A model generated the notes under the pieces. That model had not been told where the DNA came from, ran no database searches, and saw only the letters and a program-made list of their open reading frames with translations. The position numbers were made by a program, and so were the translations under genes. Shown piece by piece: positions 48,901 to 58,335 of a DNA stretch of 64,000 nucleotides (the first letter of the stretch is position 1; every line of letters starts with the position of its first letter). Source of the DNA: Eretmocerus hayati (lineage: Eukaryota > Arthropoda > Insecta > Hymenoptera > Aphelinidae). Location: NCBI GenBank assembly GCA_029851415.1, contig CM056743.1, positions 2,852,001 through 2,916,000 of the forward strand, in the 5' to 3' direction.

Positions 48901-51900
48901 TAAATTAAGGCCCGACCGAATTTGTAGTCGTAATCCGGAGTCCGGATAAGTTAATCCGAGGCGCCACAATTGGTGGGGTACCCCAATTGGTGCGGCGAGT
49001 TCGCGAATCTATTAGGACTGGTGATTGTGGCGCCTCGGATTAGCTTATCCGGACTCCGGATTACGACTATAAATTCGAGCCTAAGTGAGCTGTAGCTTTG
49101 ACATAGCATATGCAATATGACTAGAGCGTTGAAGAAAATCCACGGTTGTCAACGAGATTTCCGTTGATAACAGTTGGTCATAAGCCCCAACGAATTTTTG
49201 AATTTATATTTGTTTTGTAGTAACTCAAAGAAGTATTTCATGATTGAACTACAATCTCATAATATCACGGGTTGGGTATATCATAGTGATTTTTGGCTCG
49301 TTTGTATCACAATGAACATCTCGCATCTGTTCATGACAACGTCCGTGATGATAAATAAAGGTTTTAAGAGACATGCTTGGAAAATCTCACCTTTGCATGA
49401 CGTACTATTTTCCATAATTTGGAGTGATCAAATTCAGGCAATAACACAAGTAATATTAGCTCGTATTGTTTTGTATTGCTTTTACGTCTTGGGGTGAGAT
49501 AATCTAAGGTAAGTGCGCTTGATTTGCCACCCCCCACTCAATTTCTCGAGTACGCAACCGAAGACCTTGCCGCGCATTTTAATAATATTTGTTACGTCAA
49601 AATATAAAAAAAAATGAAATTTTTGGACCGATCCTAAATAACCCGCGCATTTTTTAAGACAAGAAATCGGGTTTTCCTTCGGTACTTTCGACTTTCTTTT
49701 TGTTAGTCACTAAAACCAATGCCAAACAAAAGGTTTATTCGATTACGCCGGCCAGGCCGGGCGTGACCGTCGGACCTCTCTTTCTTTTCTCATGAGGTTA
49801 GAAAGAGAGATCCGATGGCCAGGCCAGGCCTGGCCGCGTAATCGAATAAACCTAAAATTGGTGAAACCAATCTCAACGCACCTCAGCCCATTTCTTCTGC
49901 CTCTATTCCAAATTTAAAATGCTCTTTGCAGAGTTTCAAAATTCAAATTCCAGCCAATTCTACGCGTATATTACTAAAAAAATTGCAGTATGCCTAGTTT
50001 GCCTCCTCAGTCTATTTTCAAACTCGGTCTTCATTCGATTAAAATCCATCAATTCAACTCAGAAATTTCAAAATGAGCTAATAAACGTCTCATTTGGAGG
50101 TCTGGGACGAAATATCCCGATTTTACGAATAATCCGTATCATCTCAAGGGAATATAGGCCTCTTTTCCACGTGAAGGCAAATTAGGCACACCCTCTCGGA
50201 AACTCACAGAATTTTTTTTGCGAGCATTGAAATATCTTAGCTCCAATACATCAAAATTGAACTTATCTCAGCTCATTCTAGAAGTCACGAAACAAGCTTT
50301 AAAATGAGCTAAGGCACCTTGAACAACGTTGAGTTGAGCCGAGACTATGAGCAAAACAGAAGTAGTGGGGGCAAATTAGGCTCAATTACGTTAGCTTTCA
50401 TAGATTCTTAATGCGGGAAAGCGTTGTTCTTACTTTCCACAAAATTAAAGATCGTTTTATATATTTTACGAGAGCAAGTTCCCTTCGGTCAGGTCATAAA
50501 ATACAGTTGGGTGATTCTGAGATAACTTATGCATTTGATATCCTGGCCTCGCATTCATATTAAATGACCAAATATGATGAGTCTAACGATGATTACTGGT
50601 GTATTCTATTGAAATGAAGATGTGCCATTAGTTCCAGGAGCGGATATAAGTTTAATGTGGACCTGAGCTTACCAAAAGTGGTCAGAATGTCCTTACCGTG
50701 GCATGTCCTAAACTGGAGTTGCACATTTCAATCGTGTAGCTTACCGAGATATTCATTCAATCTCGATTCCGTATCACTCAAACATCAAAGTTGGGTTATA
50801 AAAAGGTGATATCGTGTATAACTAATTGAGTATCAAGTCTCACTTCAAAATAGTCAAAACACAACCGACATTCTGTCCTGGAGTTTTGCAAATTTTTCGA
50901 ATGCTTCTCGATAATTCGACTCTGGGTCAGGGAATCGCTTCAAACGGCTCTATAACGACGGTAATTGATTCATAATACACCAAAAAACTAAATTCTACCA
51001 CCAGCGGAATAATGAATTACGTGAACAGCTCCCCACGCGATGATTTATGGACAATTTTTCCGTTGCAAAGTAAGAATTGTCCTTACCGTGGTCACTGGCT
51101 CTCGAACACTATGCAACTTCAAGGTCCAGAAATTTTTCTACAGTCTACTCTCACCGTAAAAATAGGCAATGTATTCGGAAAAAACGATCCGTTTCGATTT
51201 ACGCCTTTGAGATCACTTTTCATGCTAAAATGTCCTTACCGTGGCTATCCTTACCGTGGCAAAAATTATATATCGAAAATTGCTCATATCTTTTACATAG
51301 ATTGACTAACGTTTATGCCCGTCTGGGAATTGTTTTTGGATGTCAGATAGATCGGAAAACACCTATGAGCAGTCAGATTGCGGCTATATTTCAACTAGTC
51401 AATTTTTGGTCGAAATCCCGACCCTCGCCGTTTTTGCCCTCGAAATACCTAAGTTACTTATCTCATATTCACCCAGTTGTGACTTAGAGTTGAAATTCCA
51501 CGGAAAATAGCTAAACGGCAGTAGTTTCACTACCGTCGATGCTTCAGAGCAAACATTGTGATACAGTTAACTTCTTTGAATAAGAAAATTCGATATACTT
51601 AGAATGTAGCTACTGACATTTGTATTGCAGAATTTCAAGGATGGTTGCTCAGCACAGCGTTTGAAGAAAAAGAAGAAAAGTTTAACTTGTGACTCGATGA
51701 AGAATGTCCCAATCGAGCAGTATCCATTCATGTCAGTCAATCGGGTTGGTATTTTATCTTGGCAAATTTTGAATCAACTTTTAAAATCTTGAAAAATTTT
51801 GAACCCCGCAATAATCCCCCATAGGTCTCGTGGAATCCAAACGCTTGGAGCTACTTATGGCTTGCCGTTGGCTATCAGAATGGATTCGTCCAGCTATTGC

Positions 51901-52013
51901 CATTTAAATCTTTAGCCTCGAGAGGAGCAAATGAAAAACTCCTCAATGCGCATATCGAGAGAGTCTTGAAGCCCAAAACTGAAACTACCTCGGAAGTTGC
52001 AAATGAGAGCTAG
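30917..52013 (+). CDS. GTF3C2: Giant AT-hook / zinc-finger / WD40 protein, GTF3C2 (TFIIIC110)-like
   Basis: 36 exons join without a frame break to about 2,959 residues. Exon starts: 30917, 31151, 33189, 33621, 33972, 34248, 34600, 35003, 38285, 38622, 38838, 40731, 41627, 41866, 42055, 42403, 42772, 43518, 43903, 44088, 44310, 44763, 44937, 45193, 45478, 46008, 46444, 46730, 47153, 47344, 47566, 47876, 48039, 48246, 51631, 51825. Domains: Asn/Asp/Gln-rich acidic region (residues 39-695); AT-hooks (727-2016) interrupted by eight 69-residue repeats (1130-1678); C2H2-like fingers (2017-2335); WD40 region from about 2430. The WD region reads like GTF3C2: FFVGGPVWAIAWLP, IWHLEWCPSG, GLLAAACSDGCVRVYSL, VIAAGFSNGYVALWDL, FLATASLDRYYKLWDL, SGSDFGNSVASGTLAGE. 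In TFIIIC this subunit belongs to the B-box-binding module that recruits Pol III to tRNA genes. The human protein is about 900 residues, so the N-terminal two-thirds is an expansion. The join to the N-terminal exons is inferred from phase and spacing. Confidence 0.82.
31151..33121 (+). other. Exon 2 of the GTF3C2-like gene: long Asn/Asp/Gln-rich acidic exon
   Basis: A 1,971-base exon encoding about 657 low-complexity residues. Early on it has a short internal repeat around the motif Y-Q-x-V-V followed by an SND or END cluster (YQQVVVSEAND, YQTVVTGTSND, YQIVVSESND). It ends with a very acidic segment (EEIEYIVEEVIEFDD) and a basic segment (RKPLRTYERKNK) rich in Ser-Pro. Probably disordered and transactivation-like; no known domain seen. 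Confidence 0.8.
35624..36440. mobile_element. Non-autonomous pogo/Tigger-like DNA transposon (Tc1-mariner superfamily)
   Basis: 817 bases bounded by inverted termini beginning CAGTGGAACTTYGATATAA, each next to a TA dinucleotide (35622-35623 and 36441-36442), the target duplication of Tc1/mariner/pogo elements. Subterminal motifs like GGGACCGG and CGTTATA-CGAGG recur in both orientations, as in Tigger/pogo relatives. No transposase frame remains, so it must have been moved in trans. Confidence 0.85.
37305..37625. repeat. Tandem duplication of about 160 bp (two copies)
   Basis: Copy 1 at about 37305-37466 and copy 2 at about 37472-37625 share long near-identical blocks, for example CTGTCTCAACCAAACGATAG and CCTCAGTCTAGATGGCCCAA, with few differences. 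Non-coding, inside intron 8 of the GTF3C2-like gene. Confidence 0.9.
38838..40484 (+). repeat. Eight in-frame 207-bp (69-residue) tandem repeats forming exon 11
   Basis: The His codon of the core (K)LHWKT begins at 38912, 39119, 39326, 39533, 39740, 39947, 40154 and 40361: exactly 207 bases apart every time, so eight copies and no net indel. Consensus per unit: a basic core RPKKLHWKTLEKMRKSLGG, a variable Asn/Glu-rich part, SEENNLPI and QTD, an acidic EKVES segment, and a SEPSTP-type Ser/Thr-Pro patch. Several copies contain a psi-K-x-E sequence (VKSE, IKIE), the SUMOylation consensus. I do not recognise the domain. Long minus-strand frames over it are by-products of the repeat. Confidence 0.95.
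43903..45403 (+). other. C2H2-like zinc-finger block of the GTF3C2-like protein (exons 19-24)
   Basis: Five Cys/His modules: CGKC with H-x4-H (exon 19), CEIC with H and C ligands (exon 20), CPEC with H-x4-H (exon 21), CRQPGC with H-x4-C (exon 23) and CKIC with H-x4-H (exon 24). They lie between the AT-hooks and the WD40 region. Exon 21 continues into a Glu/Lys-rich helix that is probably a coiled coil. Confidence 0.75.
48906..49084. mobile_element. Foldback / MITE-like element with about 60-bp inverted repeats
   Basis: Left arm 48906-48970 and right arm 49024-49084 are near-perfect inverted copies (core CGTAATCCGGAGTCCGGATA with its complement). Between them is a further palindrome centred on GGGGTACCCC flanked by AATTGG on both sides. 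GC-rich compared with the host intron. No coding capacity; superfamily not determinable, target duplication unclear. Confidence 0.85.
49731..49853. mobile_element. Small foldback element, 123 bp
   Basis: Perfect 18-bp inverted ends: AGGTTTATTCGATTACGC at 49731-49748 and its complement at 49836-49853. The arms continue as an imperfect GC-rich stem (GGCCAGGCC...GGCCTGGCC and CCTCTCTTTCT...AGAAAGAGAG) almost to the centre. Probably a MITE or a snap-back insertion. Confidence 0.85.
50688..51260. repeat. Four dispersed copies of a CCTTACCGTGG motif
   Basis: Copies near 50690, 51080, 51232 and 51248, the last two almost adjacent, three preceded by TGT or TGTC. They may be remnants of diverged longer direct repeats. 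Non-coding, inside intron 34. Confidence 0.7.
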
Positions 52014-53288
52014 TGGTGCCTGCGCTTCTTATTAGCTCTATAATTCGCGAGGAATCTGGATTCCTTCGCTATTGATTTATTAAACTTACACTTTAAGATG
52101 ATGAAATTCGGTATGTACAAATGTACAGTTCGTACGTGAATAATTTTGTCTCTTTTGTTCGCATTCTGCCTCTTTCATGCACCATTTTTCAAAATATGTA
52201 TCACATTCTTTGTTTGAATTTCTACGAGTACAAAATATTATTTTGTTTGTAAAGTTTAATAGTATACTTTATACAAATAATAAATAATCGTTCCTAATAG
52301 TACTTGATTTGTTTTTCCCAGTCACTGTTGCCATTTTTTTTTTTTTTTTTTCAATAAAATTGAGTAATTTTATTGAAAAAAAAAAAACAAGAATTTTATT
52401 GAACAAAAGCGCCATACACGTAGTGATTTTGTACAACGCCTCTCACTTCAAAATAATGAGCAATTGAGCATGAAACTTCAATTCTTTTACCCTTTTTAGA
52501 CTTCTAAGTTTCTGCCTTTTTACGCTTTTAAAACTTTGAAAAAAATCGGTACCAATTGTATAGTCGGAACTATTTCGGGATTTTCGGATACCCTCATGAA
52601 AAAACTGTAACCCTAATGAGTATAAATTGGTGTGGGAGTATCATGAAAGCACATCTTCCTCGTGTGTGTTGGGTTCCATGAAAGATATATACACGCGTGA
52701 TGCCTCACACGTGTACAAAATTTCCACACACACTGGCATAGGAAGGGGCAGATGAGATGCCATCCAAGAGTATTTCTCCCACATGGCTCATCGGAATGGC
52801 CAAGCCAAAGTTCACGAAAGGATGATATACTAACAGTCTGGATCTGGAAACTGAGCAGAGAAGACACGCCTGCCGTGGTCTGAAATATCATACATGTGCT
52901 GCTGATGGAATATCTCTTGCAACGGAGAAGCACATTTTATTTCACATCCTGAAACAGCGCATCAAACGCCTTCTGAAGGAAGTTTATGCCTTATCTCTTT
53001 CTTAATATACATACTCTGTCATCGAAATAATGTGAGTATAGTTTCATGCATGAATTAAAAACGATTAGTGAGCTAGTACTTTTGAAGGAATTTTAGAGAT
53101 ACCAAGCATTAATTGAGTTTGTGACAAAAATATGAACGAATAAGCGTGGTTTCACAGAGATTTATTTGGTGATCTTGTAGATTCATCACATGAAGATTCG
53201 ATTTTTAATCTTGCACATGAATTCGAGAAGTTTATGAGATATGAGAATCTATTTATGAAAATCGAATGAAAAGTATTTTCTGTTCAGG
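52014..53288. other. 3' UTR of the GTF3C2-like gene and intergenic region
   Basis: Several AATAAA-like signals follow the stop (around 52275-52290). A T-run/A-run pair at about 52336-52387 can fold back. A 106-codon minus-strand frame at 52613-52933 shows no family features and was not accepted. Confidence 0.55.
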
Positions 53289-54268
53289 ATGTACGCAAAT
53301 CCATTGAGATGGAAAACAAAATCGTTGGCGTATGCTGGACTGGGCCTTTTAGCTTTTTATGTATTGTCCATTCACAAATGGACCCATCACTCGCACCACC
53401 AGGCGTTGGTAAAAAATGCCAAGCCAGAACACGTTTGGGAATTTGTTGCCGATTTTAGCAACATGAAGAAGCTAAATCCGACAATGTGAGTTGTTTCCAA
53501 ATTCTGTTCATAATGAAGAATCCTAGTCTAAAGAAGAAACTCAAATCAGAGAGCCATATTTCTATTCTTATCAATTGTCTTCTTTCAATGTTTATTTTGT
53601 TTGAAAATAGCGTCACGAGGTCGAAATTTAGAAGAATTGAATGAAATTTATAGAGTTTTTATTTACAGAGAAGAATTTAATGTGATCGAGGAGTCGGGTA
53701 ACTATGAGCACTGGAAATACTCTGTGCAATACACAGAACATTTGAGCCACTTGCCCTTGATCCGAAATGTTGCTCACGGGCATTTCTCAATTAAACCCAA
53801 ATCCGCGCGAGGCTACGCGATTGAATCTCAACACCGAACTTGTTTCCTCTTTGGAATCAGTTGCCGTAAGTATGATAGACTCTCAATTTTATCCAAGATT
53901 TTATCTGAAAACGCAGCCTTAAATATTCAGCTCCTTGAAAAACTTCAAAGCTCTATTCATAATCTGTGACAGTATCTCGTAGGCTTTCCGAAAAATAAAA
54001 ATTGTTAACAAACGAATGTTATGAGAAAAATTTCAACTACTCATCTTCTCGCATTAATGAACCTCTACTCTTTTTTTCAGTGAATTCTGATTCTGAATTT
54101 TTGTTCGAGGCAGTGGGTGAAGATACAAAGTGTACGGAAATTATTCAGTTTGAGTGCCCCCTCATATTCTCATCATTATGCCGCAGAGAAGTAAACTATC
54201 AAAGGCATGAAATTATGAAGAACTTGCAATCACATTTTTCATTGATTAATCTTCAAAATAAAAGATAA
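53289..54268 (+). CDS. Membrane-anchored START/SRPBCC-fold protein, function unknown
   Basis: Three exons, 53289-53485, 53669-53865 and 54081-54268, join in frame to 193 residues. The N-terminus is basic (MYANPLRWKTKS) followed by one hydrophobic segment at about residues 13-28 (LAYAGLGLLAFYVLSI) and a His-rich turn. The rest has the feel of a small lipid-binding START/polyketide-cyclase fold: PEHVWEFVADFSNMKKLNPT at its start, a mid-region of beta-strand spacing (NYEHWKYSVQY, GHFSIKP), and a C-terminal helix (RHEIMKNLQSHFSLI). That assignment rests on pattern, not on a recognised homologue. A possible alternative acceptor at 53614 was rejected because it leads to an early stop. An AATAAA overlaps the stop region. 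Confidence 0.72.
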
Positions 54269-55490
54269 ATGTATTAATCCAGCAAGAGCTCTACTCTCCC
54301 ATTCAAACGTCTCCGTCTGATCTTTTTCTTTTAGTAATATTTGGACACGATAATTTAATTGATTCCTGAAAGGATTTCCAAATGTAATAAGTCAGAAAAG
54401 TGTTCTTAAATTGCAGAATTTGAGAGATTTGAATTTTTCGTATAGAAACTATTGAAATAACCAAAATTCTATAATGACGACCCACAATAGCGTTATTGAG
54501 CATCAAATATCGGGATTCACATTGTCATGAAAATTATGCTTTAACATGAAATATGAGATGAAAAACAAGTCGCCGTAGATTCTTTTCGGAATGAACCAAA
54601 TCGATTCAACATCGGTTATAAGAGTGCAAAATTCGAAGAAATAAAGAGATTCCCTCGTAAATTCTAATGTTTCAATAATTGTCTTCCTGATTATATACCT
54701 TGCAAATCATAAATTCTAAATTCAATTAGATCTGCTTTTCCGATTTTCTTGCCAGCAAAACTCTGAACAGTCTTGAATGTCCTCATTCATAATACGGAAG
54801 CTCAGTTGCCCCCTCAAACCAAAATTTTCCACCCAGAAAAGATAGGAAAACCCTCGCGAATATATCAGCCTCGCAAATATACACCATAATTTTTATATTT
54901 TTATCAGTTTTAACAACTTGGAATTTTTCATCTTTCAAATATTTTCTAAAAATAGACCCTTACCAGTTCTTTAATAAAATAAGCTGCGTACTTTTGAATT
55001 GAGCCCCGTTGAAGCTCAAAAAAAGAAGTAAAAGTTGTTTTCTGGAATTAATTTGGTTTCGCGAACTCGTGTATTTCATTAAAAATGCATTATAAGAGGG
55101 CCGGCAAATTATAAGAATGATGCAAATATCTGCTGAATTTACAAAACTTAGCTAACGTGATTTCAAAAGTACTAAATAAGAATAGAATGGTTTTACGACT
55201 CTGATCTGAAAATTCTGTAAAATAATGAAAAAAAAAAAAATAATAATAATAAAAAAAGAGTTGAAATTTGCCGGTTAATTTAAACTGAATCTCGTAAGAA
55301 CCGAAAAACGGTTCTTACGAGATTCAGTTGCTAGTTACCAAATTTTTTTCTCTCCAATCGATTTAAATAATTCAATATTTGCTGGCATTTTTCAACACAA
55401 ATTGCAAAAACTGACGCGCCTCATATTCCGTTCATTATTTTACGATAGAGGCGATATCGATTTATATTTCTCACTGTATTTCTCAGAGAA
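54269..55490. other. Intergenic AT-rich region
   Basis: No coding frame with support. Contains the 21-bp perfect hairpin at 55283-55329 and an A-rich stretch near 55226-55260. Confidence 0.6.
55283..55329. repeat. Perfect 21-bp inverted repeat with 5-base loop
   Basis: Arms 55283-55303 and 55309-55329 (left arm begins AACTGAATCTCGTAAGAACC) are exact complements around AAAAA. Non-coding, about 160 bases from the Mutator-like foldback element. No protein or splice signal is associated. Confidence 0.95.
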
Positions 55491-55499
55491 GTTATTCGA

Positions 55500-56383
55500 A
55501 CGTACGTCAACCTGTACCGCCACCAAAATGTGACAATTGTTTTGGGTAGGACTCTAACTGTTCTAATTGTATAGAAAATTTCAGAATTTGCCTATTTTGC
55601 CTTTTCGAGAAAATCGACTTTTAAGTCGTCAAAATATGCCCGACTTCCAGAGGCCACAGCTCTTCGAATATTGAGCCTAGATCAACGTATCTGGGCTCAA
55701 ATTGAAGCTCTGAATTTGCCAAAATTGTTTTAGGCATTAAATCTTCAGAAAGATTATCGCGAAGGATGATACCGTCGATTGTAAGTTACACGTGGTCACA
55801 GTATACCTATATATATGGTGAGATGGCGGACGGGTGGCGCCAGCGCGGGAAGACAAGTCTCGCGATAATCTCGATGCATGCATAGGTTTCTAGCACCCGC
55901 TTTACGTCTGCAAGGGGTTAGATCTGCTCTGCTGGCCTCGTAGAAGGTCCCAATGCAGATATTCCCCAAGTCATCCCGTCAAACGTCGATCCGGGCGATC
56001 CAGCCCGCAAAAGCAGTGTTGTCGTCTGCTCGAGATCAGTTGCCCCCTCCGCGCGCCGTCTTGCCGTATATATAGGCATACCCAGTACACGCGAAAACCT
56101 TTGACCATGTAATTTATCTCTTTCGCTCATTGTGTGGTCTGTTTGACGCCGAAAACAATTTTGGCAAATTCAGAGCTTCGATTTGAGCCCAGATACGTTG
56201 ATCTAGGCTCAATATTCGAAGAGCTGTGGCCTCTGGAAGACGGAACTATTTTGACGACTTAAAAGTCGATTTTCTCGAAAAGGCAAAATAGGCAAATTCT
56301 GAAATTTTCTATACAATTAGAACAGTTAGAGTCCTACCCAAAACAATTGTCACATTTTGGTGGCGGTACAGGTTGACGTACGT
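55500..56383. mobile_element. Mutator-like foldback transposon with 9-bp target duplication
   Basis: 884 bases. The left arm (55500-55731) and right arm (56152-56383) are 232-base inverted repeats with only scattered differences, starting ACGTACGTCAACCTGTACCG. The element is flanked by a perfect 9-bp direct repeat GTTATTCGA (55491-55499 and 56384-56392). Long terminal inverted repeats plus a 9-bp duplication fit the Mutator/MULE superfamily. The 420-base centre is more GC-rich. It carries one 70-codon minus-strand frame (55918-56130) with no transposase features, so the element is non-autonomous. Confidence 0.88.
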
Positions 56384-56549
56384 GTTATTCGAGTATGTAT
56401 GTACAGCGATCCTTTAAATTATTCGGAATTTGACCGCCAATACTAGGAATTGGGTAACTAATTGAGTTTTCCATTTACCGATTTCTTACCGATTCTTCCC
56501 GTGAACATCAGTTACATATCATCTTTCCAAAAAAATTGTGTAGTGTAAT

Positions 56550-56662
56550 GAGATAAGTTGAAAACAACCACGGAAAACAACCCTTGTGAAGAATCGCTTC
56601 CTTGTTCGAAAAGTTCTGATTTCAATGAGAAAGAGATGGAAAATACAAAAAATCGAGGTAAG
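56550..56662 (+). promoter_or_regulatory. Candidate 5' UTR exon of 4EHP with an upstream ATG
   Basis: A donor (GAG then GTAAGC) at 56660 could splice to the acceptor TTAATACAG just before the 4EHP start. The segment contains an ATG at 56637. Spliced, that frame runs out of phase through the 4EHP start into the next exon and stops at a TAG, so it would be an overlapping upstream frame. Inferred from splice signals only. Confidence 0.3.
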
Positions 56663-56912
56663 CGATAACGTATTTTGAATAATTACATATGGGCCATTCC
56701 GTTGGCAGCTCGTCTGCTGTTGATTTTTCCGATGTTGTGTTTGGATTTGGATAGCAACACGTCGATTGTAGGTGTCGATTGTATATATGTAGTCAGTATA
56801 TTTTGTGACGAGATCGAGCGTGCGTTACACAGACGGCATTTTTGCATTCAACAATATCTGATAAAGTTGTTATTTTTGCTGCCAAAGTTTTCTAACTAAT
56901 TAATACAGTACC

Positions 56913-58335
56913 ATGTCCAACAAATACGACGCGTAAGTTTGAGCAGACTTCTCTTTGTTCTTCAATCTGTAACTTTCTGCCGTATGTGAGGTTAGATTGT
57001 CTGGCATATTTTGAATAAATATCGAAAATAGTAAACATTTTCTGGTGTTGTTGACAAGCGCAAAGTTGAAATTAGGAAAAACTTGAATTCGATGGCCAGA
57101 ATTATGGACATATTCTGCCTTTTTTAGTGAGATTTCTTGATCCTTTCTTCTAGCCTCAAGATCAGTGATGAGAGTGGAGATGATGAATCTCAATCCAGAA
57201 CCAGACTAGATAGGGAAGAAGTGGTAAGCGAAATTTCTAGAGTTTTGCAGTTGAGAACTGATGCAAATCTTATCACCAGTCATCAGTCTCTGCTAGAGAA
57301 TTTCACTAAAAATGCGCAATTTTGTTTTTAGATTGCTCCCAAAATCAATCCAGATGAGCACAAGTTACAGTATGCATACGCTCTTTGGTACAGTAGGCGA
57401 AATTTAGGAAAACAGAGTAATATACAAAGTTATGATCAAAACTTAAAACTGGTTGGGCGCTTTGCTAGCGTTGAGCAGTTTTGGGGTCTCTATAGTCATT
57501 TAACGAGGCCTTCAGAATTAACCACTCACACAGACTTCCATTTATTCAAAATAGGTATCAAGCCAATGTGGGAGGTAAGTCAACTCACAATTTAATTCTG
57601 TCTCAACATTATTTGTCCTGTCATGATTTCATCTACCTGTGAACATACGAGCAATTAATGGAGAAGAGTCAAAGGAATGATTACTGAAAATTCTTTAGGA
57701 TGAAGCTAACAAAAGAGGTGGAAAGTGGATTGTTCGTTTACGTAAAGGCTTAGTATCTCGTTGTTGGGAGAATTTGATTCTGGCCATGTTGGGAGAACAG
57801 TTCATGGTTGGTGAAGAGATATGTGGAGCTGTTGTGTCTATAAGATTCCAAGTAAGTTTAAAATCCAAGTTTGAAGTGAAATGATGAGGCTATTGAAATA
57901 ATTTTCTTGCCTTTCCCAACTAAATTTGCATTCATTAAAAGATTCAGTGCTTCATTGCTCCTCGTGATAAACACTCTTCTTTTTCTTCAGCATTTCAGAC
58001 TGATTGAATACCAAACTGGTTCTAATCGCTATCAACATGTTGAGCCTCTAAGTAAATCTTGTCTCTTCAGAACTTAGTTCTCATTTTATACTTTTCAGAG
58101 ATCAGAATCAAATTAAAACTTTCTTCTTCACAAACGCGTAACGTAATAATTCAATTAATGGCACGACGCACTTTTGTAGGAGGATATCATTTGTGTATGG
58201 AATAAAACTGCATCTGATGCTGCCACAACTGCCAGAATCAGGGATACTCTTAGGCGAGTTTTAAATCTTCCACCCACAGCTATCATGGAATACAAAACAC
58301 ACAATGAAAGTTTGAAAAACGTGACGAGATCTTGA
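56913..58335 (+). CDS. eIF4EHP: eIF4E type 2 / 4E homologous protein (4EHP)
   Basis: Five exons, 56913-56932, 57154-57223, 57332-57574, 57699-57851 and 58180-58335, join in frame to 213 residues. 4EHP binds the mRNA 5' cap but not eIF4G, and so represses translation of selected mRNAs (with partners such as GIGYF in animals). The N-terminus MSNKYDAL plus an acidic Ser-rich stretch is the 4EHP hallmark. The core has LQYAYALWYSRR (Tyr in place of the first cap-binding Trp of eIF4E), FASVEQFWGLYSHL, FHLFKIGIKPMWED (second cap Trp), GGKWIVRLRKG, CWENLILAMLGEQFM, and the end RIRDTLRRVLNLP. Length and motifs separate it from eIF4E1. Confidence 0.95.

Larger units (their letters stand above)
48414..51630 (+). 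other. Intron 34 of the GTF3C2-like gene, swollen by repeats
   Basis: A 3.2-kb intron between two WD40-region exons; the other introns in this part of the gene are about 60-450 bases. It contains two foldback elements (48906-49084 and 49731-49853) and four copies of a CCTTACCGTGG motif (50690-51260). No coding exon seen inside. Confidence 0.75.

Noticed and set aside
50688..51260. CRISPR-like array from the CCTTACCGTGG copies
   Set aside because: Eukaryotic intron, only four short copies, irregular spacing.
52613..52933. 106-codon minus-strand frame
   Set aside because: No family features, no splice context, low-complexity tail; likely chance.
53614..53650. Alternative exon start in the START-like gene
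   Set aside because: Joined to exon 1 it is in the wrong phase and reaches a stop after about 11 codons; direct splicing to 53669 restores a coherent frame.
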